From Colwellia sp. MB3u-45 (GTDB taxonomy: Bacteria > Pseudomonadota > Gammaproteobacteria > Enterobacterales > Alteromonadaceae): a stretch of 64,000 nucleotides of DNA. The first letter of the stretch is position 1; each line of letters begins with the position of its first letter. Under the pieces are notes generated by a model. It saw only the letters and a program-made list of their open reading frames with translations. It did not search any database and was not told the origin of the DNA. The stretch spans positions 310,001-374,000 of the forward strand of contig NZ_JACGVC010000044.1 in assembly GCF_014077005.1 (NCBI RefSeq), in the 5' to 3' direction. The translations under genes were made by a program, and so were the position numbers. Positions 9,603 through 18,250 of this stretch are shown here, in pieces.

Positions 9603-10609
9603 CCGAAAATAAAGAAAAACATCAACAACAAATATTATTTGATGTTGATATTACTGACAAGCCAACAACAGAAAACACCCAGCAAATTATTGTTAATGAG
9701 CAAGATTGGGTTTGTGATGAGCAAGTAGAAACGGTTGACGATAATAGCGTTATTGCTAGCAAAAAACCAAGCTGGCTTTGGCGTACATTAGGGGTGGTTT
9801 TTGTTACTTTAGTGGCGGTTGAAGCGGTACAGTTTTTTGTTAATGGCTTCAGCCAATCGCCGATAATCGCCAGTTTGTACGCTATCTTACTGGCCGGTTT
9901 ATCACTTATTTGTGGCCGAAGTGTTTGGCGAGAATTTGCTGGGCTTAGGCAGTTTAAATATCAGCAAAATCTTAAACAACAAGCACAAGATATTATCAAT
10001 GAAGAAGGCCAAATTGATGCCATCAGCCTTTGTGATAAAATATCTCAGCGTTTACCGGTTGACTTAGCTGAATTTGATCACAGTTCATGGCAGCAGTTAA
10101 ACCTTGAAGAGTATAACGATGTGGAAATAATGCAGTTATATGCTCGCAACGTTTTATCTCAAGTGGATCAAAAAGCATTGAAAGAAATTGCAAAGTTTTC
10201 TTCAGAGTCAGTTGTTTTAGTGGCCTTAAGTCCGATTGCCATTATTGATATGTTGCTGATGTTATGGCGAAATTTACGTTTAGTTAATAAAATAGCTGCT
10301 TTATATGGTTTAAAACTAAGTTACTGGAGCCGAGTCAAACTGATTAAACAAGTGATTATTAACATGGCTTATGCCGGCGCAAGTGAATTAGTGGCTGATT
10401 TAGGTGCAGATCTGTTGGGCGCAGAGCTGTTAGGAAAATTATCAGCGCGTATGGCACAAGGCCTAGGTGCAGGTATGTTAACCGCCCGATTGGGGCTCAA
10501 AGCCATGCACTTATGTCGCCCTATTCCCTTTACCGATGATGCGCCAAAGCTTGGGCATATTCGTCAACAGATTGTCAGCCAAGTGCAATCACTGGTGAAG
10601 AGAAGTTAG
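9599..10609 (+). CDS. ycjF: YcjF family membrane protein (DUF697)
   Basis: Inner-membrane protein, 336 residues, partner of YcjX. An acidic N-terminal cytoplasmic region (about 1-60) is followed by two hydrophobic segments (WRTLGVVFVTLVAVEAVQFF and PIIASLYAILLAGLSLICG). A soluble part follows, then a C-terminal domain with more hydrophobic helices and Gly/Ala-rich repeats (ADLGADLLGAELLGKL), typical of TIGR01620. Translation is coupled to ycjX by ATGA. No clear terminator is visible after it. Confidence 0.88.
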   Translation: MTENKEKHQQQILFDVDITDKPTTENTQQIIVNEQDWVCDEQVETVDDNSVIASKKPSWLWRTLGVVFVTLVAVEAVQFFVNGFSQSPIIASLYAILLAGLSLICGRSVWREFAGLRQFKYQQNLKQQAQDIINEEGQIDAISLCDKISQRLPVDLAEFDHSSWQQLNLEEYNDVEIMQLYARNVLSQVDQKALKEIAKFSSESVVLVALSPIAIIDMLLMLWRNLRLVNKIAALYGLKLSYWSRVKLIKQVIINMAYAGASELVADLGADLLGAELLGKLSARMAQGLGAGMLTARLGLKAMHLCRPIPFTDDAPKLGHIRQQIVSQVQSLVKRS

Positions 10610-10655
10610 CCAAGCTACTGAAAATAAATATAATTTCTTTAACTGTATATTTAGA

Positions 10656-10673
10656 TGTAACATAAGTTTTACA
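10656..10673 (+). promoter_or_regulatory. TyrR box upstream of phhA
   Basis: TGTAAC-N6-TTTACA differs by one base from the E. coli TyrR consensus TGTAAA-N6-TTTACA and lies 155 bases before the phhA ATG. The regulator gene tyrR is two genes downstream. This fits TyrR/PhhR control of aromatic amino acid breakdown. The match is seen directly; activation versus repression cannot be told from it. Confidence 0.75.
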
Positions 10674-10827
10674 GCTTTATTGTTCTGGTGAAAAAATAGC
10701 CACTTTGAAAGTCGTGCTTTTTCTATTGGTGTTGCCTTATGATTATGACAACTAAAGTAGTTTTAAATATCAAAATAAAATTAACAAAAAATAATAAAAT
10801 TGATATTCACTCAATAAGGTTAAACGA

Positions 10828-11640
10828 ATGGCAAAGGCGAGTAAGTACGTTTCTAAGGTTGCAGATGAACATGGCAACATTGCATGGTCAGCAGCAGAAA
10901 ACAAAATTTGGCAAGCGTTAATTACGCGACAACTTTCAACAGTACAAAATACCGCATGTGATGAATTTATCGCCGGCTTAAGTAAGTTAAATCTGCCACT
11001 TGATCGTATTCCTCAACTAGAAGAAGTTAGCCAGGTATTAAGGGCAGAAACGGGTTGGAGCTGTGAACCCGTGCCAGCACTGATTGGTTTTGGTGAGTTT
11101 TTCCGCTTACTGTCAGAAAAGAAATTTCCTGTTGCGACCTTCATTCGCTCCCAAGAAGAGTTTGACTATTTACAAGAGCCCGATATATTTCATGAAATAT
11201 ACGGTCACTGTGCCTTACTGACTAATCCGTCGTTTGCTAATTATACCCAAGCTTATGGCATGATGGGTTTAAATGCTTCGAAGGAAGACCGTGTATTTTT
11301 AGCTCGGCTTTATTGGTTTACCGTAGAGTTTGGCTTACTTGATACCCCTAAAGGTTTACGTGTATACGGTGGTGGTATTTTGTCTTCTCCAACTGAAACA
11401 GAATATGCATTACATGATAAAAATGTTGAAAGAAAACCACTCGATGTTTTAGATGTTTTACGAACACAATATCGCATTGATATTTTGCAACCGGTTTATT
11501 TTATGCTCACCAAAGTTAGTGATCTTGATGAGGTACGAAAATTAAGCGTAGAAGATATTATGGTGTTGGTAGAACAAGCGAAAGCAATAGGTCTACATCC
11601 AGCTAAATTTGAATTAAAAACAACTTCAAAAGTAAGTTAA
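10828..11640 (+). CDS. phhA: Phenylalanine 4-hydroxylase
   Basis: Non-haem iron, tetrahydropterin-dependent enzyme converting phenylalanine to tyrosine, 270 residues, the usual length for the bacterial single-domain form. The iron ligands are visible in [11 protein letters not shown] (the two histidines) and in [10 protein letters not shown] (the glutamate). [19 protein letters not shown] is a conserved family block. It is followed after 10 bases by phhB, which recycles its pterin cofactor. A TyrR box lies upstream. A longer out-of-frame ORF starting at 10739 is spurious. Confidence 0.96.
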   Translation: MAKASKYVSKVADEHGNIAWSAAENKIWQALITRQLSTVQNTACDEFIAGLSKLNLPLDRIPQLEEVSQVLRAETGWSCEPVPALIGFGEFFRLLSEKKFPVATFIRSQEEFDYLQEPDIFHEIYGHCALLTNPSFANYTQAYGMMGLNASKEDRVFLARLYWFTVEFGLLDTPKGLRVYGGGILSSPTETEYALHDKNVERKPLDVLDVLRTQYRIDILQPVYFMLTKVSDLDEVRKLSVEDIMVLVEQAKAIGLHPAKFELKTTSKVS

Positions 11641-11650
11641 AGGAATTTTT

Positions 11651-11989
11651 ATGATCAGCGAATTATCAAATCAACAATGTGAAGCATGCCAAGTAGATGC
11701 ACCAAAGGTTAGCGATGACGAATTAGCAAGTTTATTGGCTCAAATACCTGATTGGGTACCTGAAGTGAATAACGGTATTATGATGCTAGAACGTGTTTAT
11801 AAATTTAAAAACTATAAACTAGCATGGGCTTTTGCAAATAAAGTGTCTGAATTAGCAGAAAAAGAATTTCATCATCCAGCCATTTTATTAGAGTGGGGCA
11901 AAGTAAAAGTTACTTGGTGGACCCATGCTATTAAAGGGCTGCATAAGAATGACTTTATTTGTGCGGCCAAAACCGATCAGCTTCTTTAA
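11651..11989 (+). CDS. phhB: 4a-hydroxytetrahydrobiopterin dehydratase (PCD)
   Basis: Regenerates the pterin cofactor of phenylalanine hydroxylase by dehydrating the 4a-carbinolamine, 112 residues. The catalytic motif is complete: [13 protein letters not shown] followed by [16 protein letters not shown]. An AAAGGA ribosome site precedes the ATG. It is in an operon with phhA and is followed by a terminator. Confidence 0.95.
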   Translation: MISELSNQQCEACQVDAPKVSDDELASLLAQIPDWVPEVNNGIMMLERVYKFKNYKLAWAFANKVSELAEKEFHHPAILLEWGKVKVTWWTHAIKGLHKNDFICAAKTDQLL

Positions 11990-12011
11990 CCTAATACCAC
12001 ACAATAATACT

Positions 12012-12040
12012 AAGCCTCCTATTAAAGGGGGCTTTTTTTT
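12012..12040 (+). terminator. Terminator after phhB
   Basis: A stem AGCCTCC/GGGGGCT (one G-U pair) with a seven-base loop runs into eight T. It separates phhAB from tyrR. Confidence 0.85.
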
Positions 12041-12042
12041 GT

Positions 12043-12060
12043 TGTAAAAAATAGTTTACA
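12043..12060 (+). promoter_or_regulatory. Perfect TyrR box upstream of tyrR
   Basis: TGTAAA-AAATAG-TTTACA is an exact match to the E. coli TyrR consensus with perfect half-site symmetry. It lies directly after the phhB terminator and 41 bases before the tyrR ATG, a position suited to autorepression. Confidence 0.85.
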
Positions 12061-12100
12061 ATGGTGATATTGGATTTTGTTGTTTGCTTGAGGTTATTAA

Positions 12101-13651
12101 ATGCGTTTAGAAATTGGTTGCAAGGACCGAGTTGGTATTGCGCAAAGTGTATTAGCAATATTTGTTGAACGTGGGATCGACCTACGTGGTATCGAGTTAA
12201 AACAACCAGGGAAAATTTTTATTAACATCCCTGATTTAGAGTTTTCAGAGCTGCAAGGTTTTATGCCGCAATTACGATTAATAGATGGCGTTATTGATGT
12301 TAAAACAACACCTTACATGCCGTCTGAGCGTGAAAGAAATGAATTTGAAACCTTAGTTAAAACCTTTCCAGACCCTTTTATCTCGATTGATAATAATGGC
12401 CAAATTCGTGTGGTTAATAATATTGCTGCGCAAATAATGTGTAGCTCGCTTGAGCATATTATTGGTGAGTATATTGGACAATGGCTAAAAGGTTTTAATT
12501 TTACCCGCTGGTTTGGCAGTGCAGAAGTGCTGGCCCAAACTCGCCGTGTTAAATTTCAAGAAGGTGACTTTGTCGCCGACATTATCCCTATTCACATTGC
12601 TGAAGGTGACGGCAGGCAAGTACTGGCGGGAGCAGTACTGATATTAAAATCAGAAGCGAGATTAGGTCAACAAATTAGCGCCTTTAAAAAAGCCAATGAA
12701 AATGATTTTAACGGCATCCAGTCTAACAGCAGTTCAATGCGTAAATTGATACGCGAAGCAAAGCGTATGGCCTTGCTCGACTCTTCTATGCTGATTGTGG
12801 GTGAAACAGGATCAGGTAAGGAGTTATTAGCTCGCGCTTGTCACGCGGCCAGTGATCGCAAGGATAAGCCTTTTATGACCTTAAGTTGTGCAGCATTACC
12901 TGACGATGCTGCAGAAACAGAATTATTTGGCTCTGGTGCTGCTGGAGAAGCAAAAAGTAAAAAAGGTATATTCGAATCAGCAGACGGCGGCACTATATTT
13001 TTCGATGAAGTAGGCGAGATGTCAGCCAAATTACAAACTAAAGTGCTGCGGGTCATTCAAGATGGCACTTTTAGACGCATTGATGACGAAAAAGAAATCA
13101 AAGTTAATGTCCGTATTATCGGTTCAACCAATCGCGACTTACTTAATATGGTTTCTCTTGGAGAGTTTAGAGAAGACTTATATTATCGTTTAAATGTTTT
13201 GGGGCTTAATATTCCATCTTTGCGTGAACGACGTTCAGATATTGTGCCTTTAGCGGAACTTTTTGTCGCTAAATTTGGTCAACGTGTTGGCAAGACTCAT
13301 GTTTCTTTCGATAAAGAATGTCTTGAGTTTATTGAACACTACCCTTGGCCTGGTAATGTTAGACAACTAGAAAATGTGCTGATTCGAGCTGTATCCTTAA
13401 TTGACGGCAATATTATTACAACCTCGCACTTGCATTTACCTGCGTATACGCGCGAGCATGGTTATCTTGAGCAAGATTTTGAAGGTACTTTGGATGCGGC
13501 AGTGAAAAATTTTGAAGCCGATTTGCTGCGTAAACTTTATCCTGCTTATCCAAGTACGCGACAATTAGCCAAAAAATTAGGACTGAGTCACACGGCCATT
13601 GCCAACAAATTACGTGACTACGATATCAATAAAAAAACGGTTAAAATTTAA
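12101..13651 (+). CDS. tyrR: TyrR, aromatic amino acid regulator
   Basis: Transcription factor of aromatic amino acid metabolism, 516 residues, close to E. coli TyrR (513). Domains in order: ACT (about 1-75, MRLEIGCKDRVGIAQSVL), PAS (about 80-190), AAA+ (about 205-430, Walker A GETGSGKE) and a C-terminal helix-turn-helix (STRQLAKKLGLSHTAIANKL). The sigma-54 GAFTGA loop is replaced by GSGAAGEA, so it should act with sigma-70 RNA polymerase, as TyrR does. The phh genes next door suggest a PhhR-like activator role as well. A perfect TyrR box precedes it. Confidence 0.95.
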   Translation: MRLEIGCKDRVGIAQSVLAIFVERGIDLRGIELKQPGKIFINIPDLEFSELQGFMPQLRLIDGVIDVKTTPYMPSERERNEFETLVKTFPDPFISIDNNGQIRVVNNIAAQIMCSSLEHIIGEYIGQWLKGFNFTRWFGSAEVLAQTRRVKFQEGDFVADIIPIHIAEGDGRQVLAGAVLILKSEARLGQQISAFKKANENDFNGIQSNSSSMRKLIREAKRMALLDSSMLIVGETGSGKELLARACHAASDRKDKPFMTLSCAALPDDAAETELFGSGAAGEAKSKKGIFESADGGTIFFDEVGEMSAKLQTKVLRVIQDGTFRRIDDEKEIKVNVRIIGSTNRDLLNMVSLGEFREDLYYRLNVLGLNIPSLRERRSDIVPLAELFVAKFGQRVGKTHVSFDKECLEFIEHYPWPGNVRQLENVLIRAVSLIDGNIITTSHLHLPAYTREHGYLEQDFEGTLDAAVKNFEADLLRKLYPAYPSTRQLAKKLGLSHTAIANKLRDYDINKKTVKI

Positions 13652-13702
13652 CGTTAACTGACCAATATTGGTTTTACTGCAAAAGCTATTTGAGTATTAG
13701 AT

Positions 13703-14341
13703 ATGAAATTATATGGTTATTGGCGCTCATCCGCTGCGTATAGAGTAAGAATTGCTATGCACTTAAAGGGGCTGACATTTGAATCAGTTCCCGTGCATTT
13801 AGTTAAAGATGGTGGCGAGCAGCATAAAAAAGCTTACACTGAATTAAACCCAACACATTTAGTGCCCACCTTGATTGATGATGATGTTATTTTGCATCAG
13901 TCGATTGCGATTGTTGAGTACCTAGATGATAAATATCCGTCGGTGGCTATTTATCCTGAAAATATTGTGGCTAAAGCAAAAGTAAAGGCACTTGCACTTG
14001 ATGTTGCCTGTGAAATGCATCCGGTTAATAATTTACGCGTACAACAATACCTAGTTAATCATTTTTCACTACCAGAAAGTGATAAACTTATTTGGAGTCA
14101 TCATTGGATGAATGTAGGTTTTTTGGCTGTTGAGCAGCAGTTAAAAGTAAACTCAGGAAAATATTGTTTTGGCGATATCATTACTATGGCCGATATTTGC
14201 TTAGTGCCTCAAGTATATAACGCCTATCGATTTAATCTTGATATGAGTGAATTTCCAAATATTTGTCGGGTGGCTGAAAATTGTAATCAACATGCGGCCT
14301 TTATTGCCGCTTTGCCTGAGAATCAGGCGGATGCACAGTAA
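13703..14341 (+). CDS. maiA: Maleylacetoacetate isomerase (zeta-class GST)
   Basis: Glutathione-dependent isomerase of tyrosine degradation turning maleylacetoacetate into fumarylacetoacetate, 212 residues. The zeta GST signature is at the N-terminus (YWRSSAAYRVRIAMHLKG), with the GSH-site NPTHLVPTLID and QSIAIVEYLDD after it. The C-terminal all-helical domain is complete. It lies 51 bases downstream of tyrR and fits the phhAB-tyrR aromatic theme. Homogentisate dioxygenase and fumarylacetoacetase are not in the window. Confidence 0.93.
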   Translation: MKLYGYWRSSAAYRVRIAMHLKGLTFESVPVHLVKDGGEQHKKAYTELNPTHLVPTLIDDDVILHQSIAIVEYLDDKYPSVAIYPENIVAKAKVKALALDVACEMHPVNNLRVQQYLVNHFSLPESDKLIWSHHWMNVGFLAVEQQLKVNSGKYCFGDIITMADICLVPQVYNAYRFNLDMSEFPNICRVAENCNQHAAFIAALPENQADAQ

Positions 14342-14432
14342 CGTGCAATGTTTTTGAAAATTTATTATTTACTATGCCATTACTTAAACCAATTCATTAA
14401 TACAATGGGTATTACATAAATTTAAGGTTATT

Positions 14433-15293
14433 ATGTCAACTAAAAATACTGAACAAAAACAAACGCCTTGGGCCATTATTGCAGTAATTATTGCTACTGT
14501 TATCGCCTTGGTTATCTATTTCTACGTGATTGCAGCAGATGAAGATAACAGTAGTGATACCGTCGCTATTACTGCCGTTGCACCCGTTCAAACACCCGTG
14601 CTTGAGCCTGAAATTACACCTGAGTTAATTGAACCAGAAATTACCACAGAGCAGGTTGAAGAAGAGATTATTGAGCTTGAGCCTGAAATTTTATTACCAA
14701 CATTAGACGAAAGTGACACTTGGTTTAGTACTAAATTGCCGACGTTAACTTGGCGCAAAGAATTACTGAAACTGGTCGTTACAGAAGATATAATCCGCCG
14801 GTTTGTGGTATTTACTGATAATTTCAGCCAAGGTACCTTAGCTTATGAGCACACACCATTAATTACACCGAGTGAAAAATTTACTGCGCTAGAAGAACCC
14901 ACAGACAACGGCATTAAATTGCAGTGGGATGAAAGTAGCACTCGTCGTTTTAGCAACTACGTTGATCTTTTACGCTCAATGGACAGCGAAACGCTAGTTC
15001 AATGGTATGTTGAACTTAAGCCGTTAATTGATCAAGCTTATGGTGAGTTAGGTTACCCTGAACAAGATTTTACCGAAGTATTACACAATGCTATAACCAA
15101 GGTTTTAGATATGGAAATCCCTAAAACCCAGCCTGAGTTAGAGCGCCTTAGCGTTATGTATAAATATAAAGATTCATCGCTAGAGTCTTTAGATGACGCA
15201 GAAAAACTATTGCTAAGACTAGGTAAAGAAAACTTACTTGTGATCAAGTCAGTGTTGTTAGAAATTAACGAAAAGCTAGCAAGATCGCGTTAA
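14433..15293 (+). CDS. DUF3014 domain protein, membrane-anchored
   Basis: Protein of unknown function, 286 residues. A short cytoplasmic N-terminus leads to one membrane helix (IIAVIIATVIALVIYFYVIA, about residues 14-34). A Glu/Pro/Thr-rich periplasmic linker (about 45-90) precedes a soluble domain with conserved WRKELLKLVVTEDIIRRFVV and YVDLLRSMDSETLVQWY. These match the DUF3014 family as I remember it. An AAGG ribosome site precedes the ATG. No enzymatic motif is evident. Confidence 0.75.
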   Translation: MSTKNTEQKQTPWAIIAVIIATVIALVIYFYVIAADEDNSSDTVAITAVAPVQTPVLEPEITPELIEPEITTEQVEEEIIELEPEILLPTLDESDTWFSTKLPTLTWRKELLKLVVTEDIIRRFVVFTDNFSQGTLAYEHTPLITPSEKFTALEEPTDNGIKLQWDESSTRRFSNYVDLLRSMDSETLVQWYVELKPLIDQAYGELGYPEQDFTEVLHNAITKVLDMEIPKTQPELERLSVMYKYKDSSLESLDDAEKLLLRLGKENLLVIKSVLLEINEKLARSR

Positions 15294-15311
15294 GTACTGG
15301 TTAAGTATTAA

Positions 15312-15902
15312 ATGAATCTGTTAATCAAACCAAGATTACCTGCGCGTATAACAACCCGCGATTATGCTCTTGTAAGATGATTCGCCAGTCAAGCAGTGGT
15401 GCGCTGTAGTTTGAAAATTACTGCAGCGTTGCCACAACATGAAACGTTTATTATTGCGGTGGCCCCTCAGCCCTTAAATTTTGCGAGGTGTTGGCATCGC
15501 GGTTATTTTTTCATTAAATATCAAGCTGTGACTTCTTGCTAAGGGCAGTATCTATTACTGGCCAATAAAGTCGTTATTGACAGCCATTGGTGTTGAACGT
15601 AACTATAAGCATAGTCATGGTGTTTTTAGCCAAGCAGTTGAAAAATTTAAAGATAATAAGCAGTTTATTTTAGCGATTGCACCGAAAATGAACTCGCGGT
15701 AAAACATACCGAGTGGAGAACTGTATTTTTGCATATTGCCAAGCAAGCGAATGTGCTAGTGGTACTCTTAAGTTTTGATTTGATTAAAAAGGAAGAGCGA
15801 CTTCATCCTGCAGTCGTTATAACGAACGATATAAATCAAGCGTTAATTGAATTTAAGCAAGTTTTTACTGATGTTTGTGCAAAAAATCCGCAAGCAGTCT
15901 GA
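15312..15902 (+). pseudogene. Decayed 1-acylglycerol-3-phosphate acyltransferase-like gene
   Basis: No intact frame, but three frames pieced together read as a lysophospholipid acyltransferase. One frame gives PQHETFIIAVAPQ (first motif region, normally LAPHTSNWD). A second gives GVGIAVIFSLNIKL, a TGA stop, then LLAKGSIYYWPIKSLL, GVERNYKHSHGVFSQAVEKF and FILAIAP. A third gives KHTEWRTVFLHIAKQANVLV through to KNPQAV and a TGA at 15900. The catalytic HxxxxD has decayed to Q and N, and the EGTRS motif is frameshifted away. At least two frameshifts and one in-frame stop are needed. Start placed at an ATG after the DUF3014 gene. Confidence 0.75.
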
Positions 15903-15918
15903 ATTTAGTAACTAGCGC

Positions 15919-15947
15919 TTGCAACCAAGCCATTGATTAGCCATAAT
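15919..15947 (+). promoter_or_regulatory. Sigma-70 promoter of ffs
   Basis: TTGCAA and CATAAT are separated by exactly 17 bases and followed by a GC-rich discriminator (TCGCGCC), as in growth-rate-controlled stable RNA promoters. The expected start near 15954 leaves a leader of about 30 bases before the mature 4.5S RNA. Confidence 0.7.
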
Positions 15948-15985
15948 TCGCGCCGTGTTAGAAGATATTCTTTTTAACGCCTCTA

Positions 15986-16100
15986 TGGTGACCCTTTTGG
16001 TCCCTCCGCAATGATACTCTGTGAACTCGGCCAGGTCCGGAAGGAAGCAACCGCAGCAGACGACTCATGTGCCGGAGTGTGGCTATTAGGGTTGCCACCA
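15986..16100 (+). ncRNA. ffs: 4.5S RNA of the signal recognition particle
   Basis: Bacterial SRP RNA that binds Ffh and targets membrane proteins, about 115 nt. The conserved apical domain CAGGTCCGGAAGGAAGCA and the matching strand GCAGACGACTCATGTGCCGG are present. The ends pair (TGGTGACCC with GGGTTGCCACCA) to close the long hairpin. Length and layout match E. coli 4.5S RNA (114 nt). A T-rich stretch follows the 3' end. Confidence 0.95.
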
Positions 16101-17104
16101 CTATTTTTATCAATGACTTACACCAGAAAAGCGTAACGGCTACAATTGGTGCAGCAACGAAGTCAGCTATAATCCCTCATTTGTAATCTTGTAATAGTAT
16201 TATTTTATCGAAATAACCCTGTTTGTACATTATTAAGCATAGCTTAGAAAAAGCAGCTTCAATTAGTTATCAGCGACTATATATTTTTTCTCTATCCGCA
16301 CCAACCGCACCAACACAACATACTATCATCTCGTTAAGCACTGTATTACTCATCAAAATTAAGCCAAAATTTATCTGTGATGACAGGCCAGATTGCAACA
16401 AAATTACCTTGCGCCGTAGTAGAACTCTTGATTCAGAATTGCCCAAATAGCAAAGTGGACGCTAATGGAAACCTTATTCCTTGCCAAAATTCCTTAAGGT
16501 TTTGATACCAATAGGCGAGCCTTTCAGACTACTCCATCAGACAAGTCCTCAGTAATGGTAACTAACTAAATTTGCTGACTTAAAAAATGAATACTGCAAA
16601 ATGGTCTAGACCTAGACCTAGACCTAGACCTAGCCCAAGCCCTAAAACAAGCACAAGCCCAATAGTAATTAGGGATAGTGACGGCAGTTGAATGGAAGTA
16701 ATACCAAGTTGATTAATTATCTGCTCATTTCTAATGGTTAAAATGAACAACATCATCGTTATAAAATTACTAAGGTGAATAACTACTGACTAAATTTAAT
16801 GCTTTATATTTATCCATTCTCCCTCATAAAAAAGCTGATCACTTAATTAAATTAGTATAAAAAATTTACGACAAGCAGATTAACACCCTAGCGTTAAAAA
16901 CCTATGTTCCAAAACAAGACCTTAACAAATCTATTGCCAACACAAAGCTTAAATATTTTATCTTCACTGCCAGAAGGTCTTTTAAAAATCGCTGCTATAC
17001 TTCAACACGTAGTAGGCTTAGTTGTGGGGTTTAGCCTGTTTATCATTAGTTATACGCTAGCTGTAAATAGCAACTTTATACATCCTATTTTAGGTGGAAC
17101 AATT
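16101..17104. other. Intergenic, about 1 kb, no convincing gene
   Basis: AT-rich spacer between ffs and the next gene. Reading frames such as 16223-16450 show no protein-like composition or ribosome site. The only structured element is a hexamer tandem repeat at 16606-16635. Confidence 0.6.
16606..16635. repeat. Hexamer tandem repeat (CTAGAC)
   Basis: Four perfect CTAGAC units and a fifth CTAGCC unit, decaying into CAAGCC. On the other strand the core reads AGGTCTAGGTCTA, similar to repeats at 55545 and 63712. Confidence 0.9.
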
Positions 17105-17662
17105 ATGATCAGACACTTTTACGTTACAGCAGACATTGACGAAGTTGAAGAAGTTGAAAAAGAGCTCAAGTCACAAGGTTTTACTGATTCACAAATTCAT
17201 GTGCTGAGTGAAAATGATACTGAGGTAGAAACCCATGATTTACATGCAGTAGAGTCTGTATTGAAACAAGATGTTGTCCATTCAACAAAAATTGGTGCTA
17301 TTTATGGCGTTATTGGCGCTATTATCACTCTCTTGATTTCATATACTATGGGCTGGACAGAATCTACTGTGGGTTGGATACCCTTTATTTTCTTGTCTAT
17401 TATTATACTTGGTTTTTGTACTTGGGAGGGTGGCCTTATCGGCATTCAAACACCCAATATCAATTTTGTACAGTTTAAGGAAATGTTGCATGAAGGTAAG
17501 TATATTTTGTTTGTTGATGTCGACCCTGAACAAGAAATGGCAATAGCTTCAGTGATGAAGATGCATCCAAATATTCAAGTGGCAGGGATAGGGGAAGGAG
17601 CTCCTCATTGGGTGGTAAGAGCCCAAGATAAATTTAAACGTTTTATGAAAGTTATGCCTTAA
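17105..17662 (+). CDS. Small integral membrane protein, unknown function
   Basis: 185 residues from the ATG at 17105, which has AGGTGG upstream. The N-terminal part (MIRHFYVTADIDEVEEVEKE, SQIHVLSEND) looks like a ferredoxin-like alpha/beta fold. It is followed by two membrane helices (about 65-85 and 93-115) separated by a short turn, then a C-terminal soluble stretch that resembles a second half of the same fold (GKYILFVDVDPEQE). Marine gammaproteobacteria carry relatives often given unreliable names. The frame stays open back to 16904 and would add a 67-residue piece with a hydrophobic helix, but the shorter start looks more natural. Confidence 0.7.
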   Translation: MIRHFYVTADIDEVEEVEKELKSQGFTDSQIHVLSENDTEVETHDLHAVESVLKQDVVHSTKIGAIYGVIGAIITLLISYTMGWTESTVGWIPFIFLSIIILGFCTWEGGLIGIQTPNINFVQFKEMLHEGKYILFVDVDPEQEMAIASVMKMHPNIQVAGIGEGAPHWVVRAQDKFKRFMKVMP

Positions 17663-18250
17663 TTTAGCAAATAATGATATCACTAGGTAACGATAGCAGT
17701 AGTTAAAGTTATAAAAGTTAAGCCAGCACTATATGAGTGAAAACATGAGTAAAAACAGAAAAAATATTTACATGATGACGTTTTAGCGAAAAATAATAGC
17801 TCAAACCCTTAGTTTATCGATGAGTCTATACCGGTAACAACATCTGCGTTATACGTTTTGTAAAGAATAAAATAGCAAGGTTGACTTATATTTTAAATAC
17901 AGCCAGTGATAATGTTTGTACATTACCACTGAGCCCCATCACTGAATAACATCGATGCTGATCACTTTTAGCTAACATGCTAGTTACTAAAACCTCTTAT
18001 CAATTATTTATCTTTAGTTTAACGATAGTTGTGATGACAATCGCTATTAACCTTTTTTGGAACTCACTAGGCGCTTAGTGTCGAGGGAGATAGCTTTTAT
18101 ATTTTTCCAGCCAATCAGAAGAAATTTTAGCCGCAATTAAGGGTATTCTGGGTAAAGGTAAATAGGGTGATAAAGTTACCTTGTGAGGAAAAATATCAAT
18201 AAAATGGCAACTTGGCATAAACTTATGCTTAACCCTCATCATCACCAAGA
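17663..18250. other. Intergenic, nothing recognised
   Basis: AT-rich spacer between convergent genes. A frame on the minus strand (18075-18293) overlaps the end of the transporter gene and has no recognisable domain. An imperfect palindrome CACTAGGCGCTTAGTG lies at 18065-18080 without a T-run. Confidence 0.5.

Noticed and set aside
10739-10921. Frame overlapping the start of phhA
   Set aside because: Lies in another frame over a clear phhA coding sequence; chance frame.
16223-16450. 75-codon frame after ffs
   Set aside because: No ribosome site, odd composition and no recognisable domain; lies in a decayed spacer.
16904-17104. In-frame N-terminal extension of the membrane protein at 17105
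   Set aside because: Although it includes a hydrophobic stretch, the start at 17105 has a ribosome site and a natural N-terminus; the extension has none.
18065-18080. Palindrome CACTAGGCGCTTAGTG as a terminator
   Set aside because: Imperfect stem and no T-run on either strand; lies about 170 bases from the transporter stop codon.
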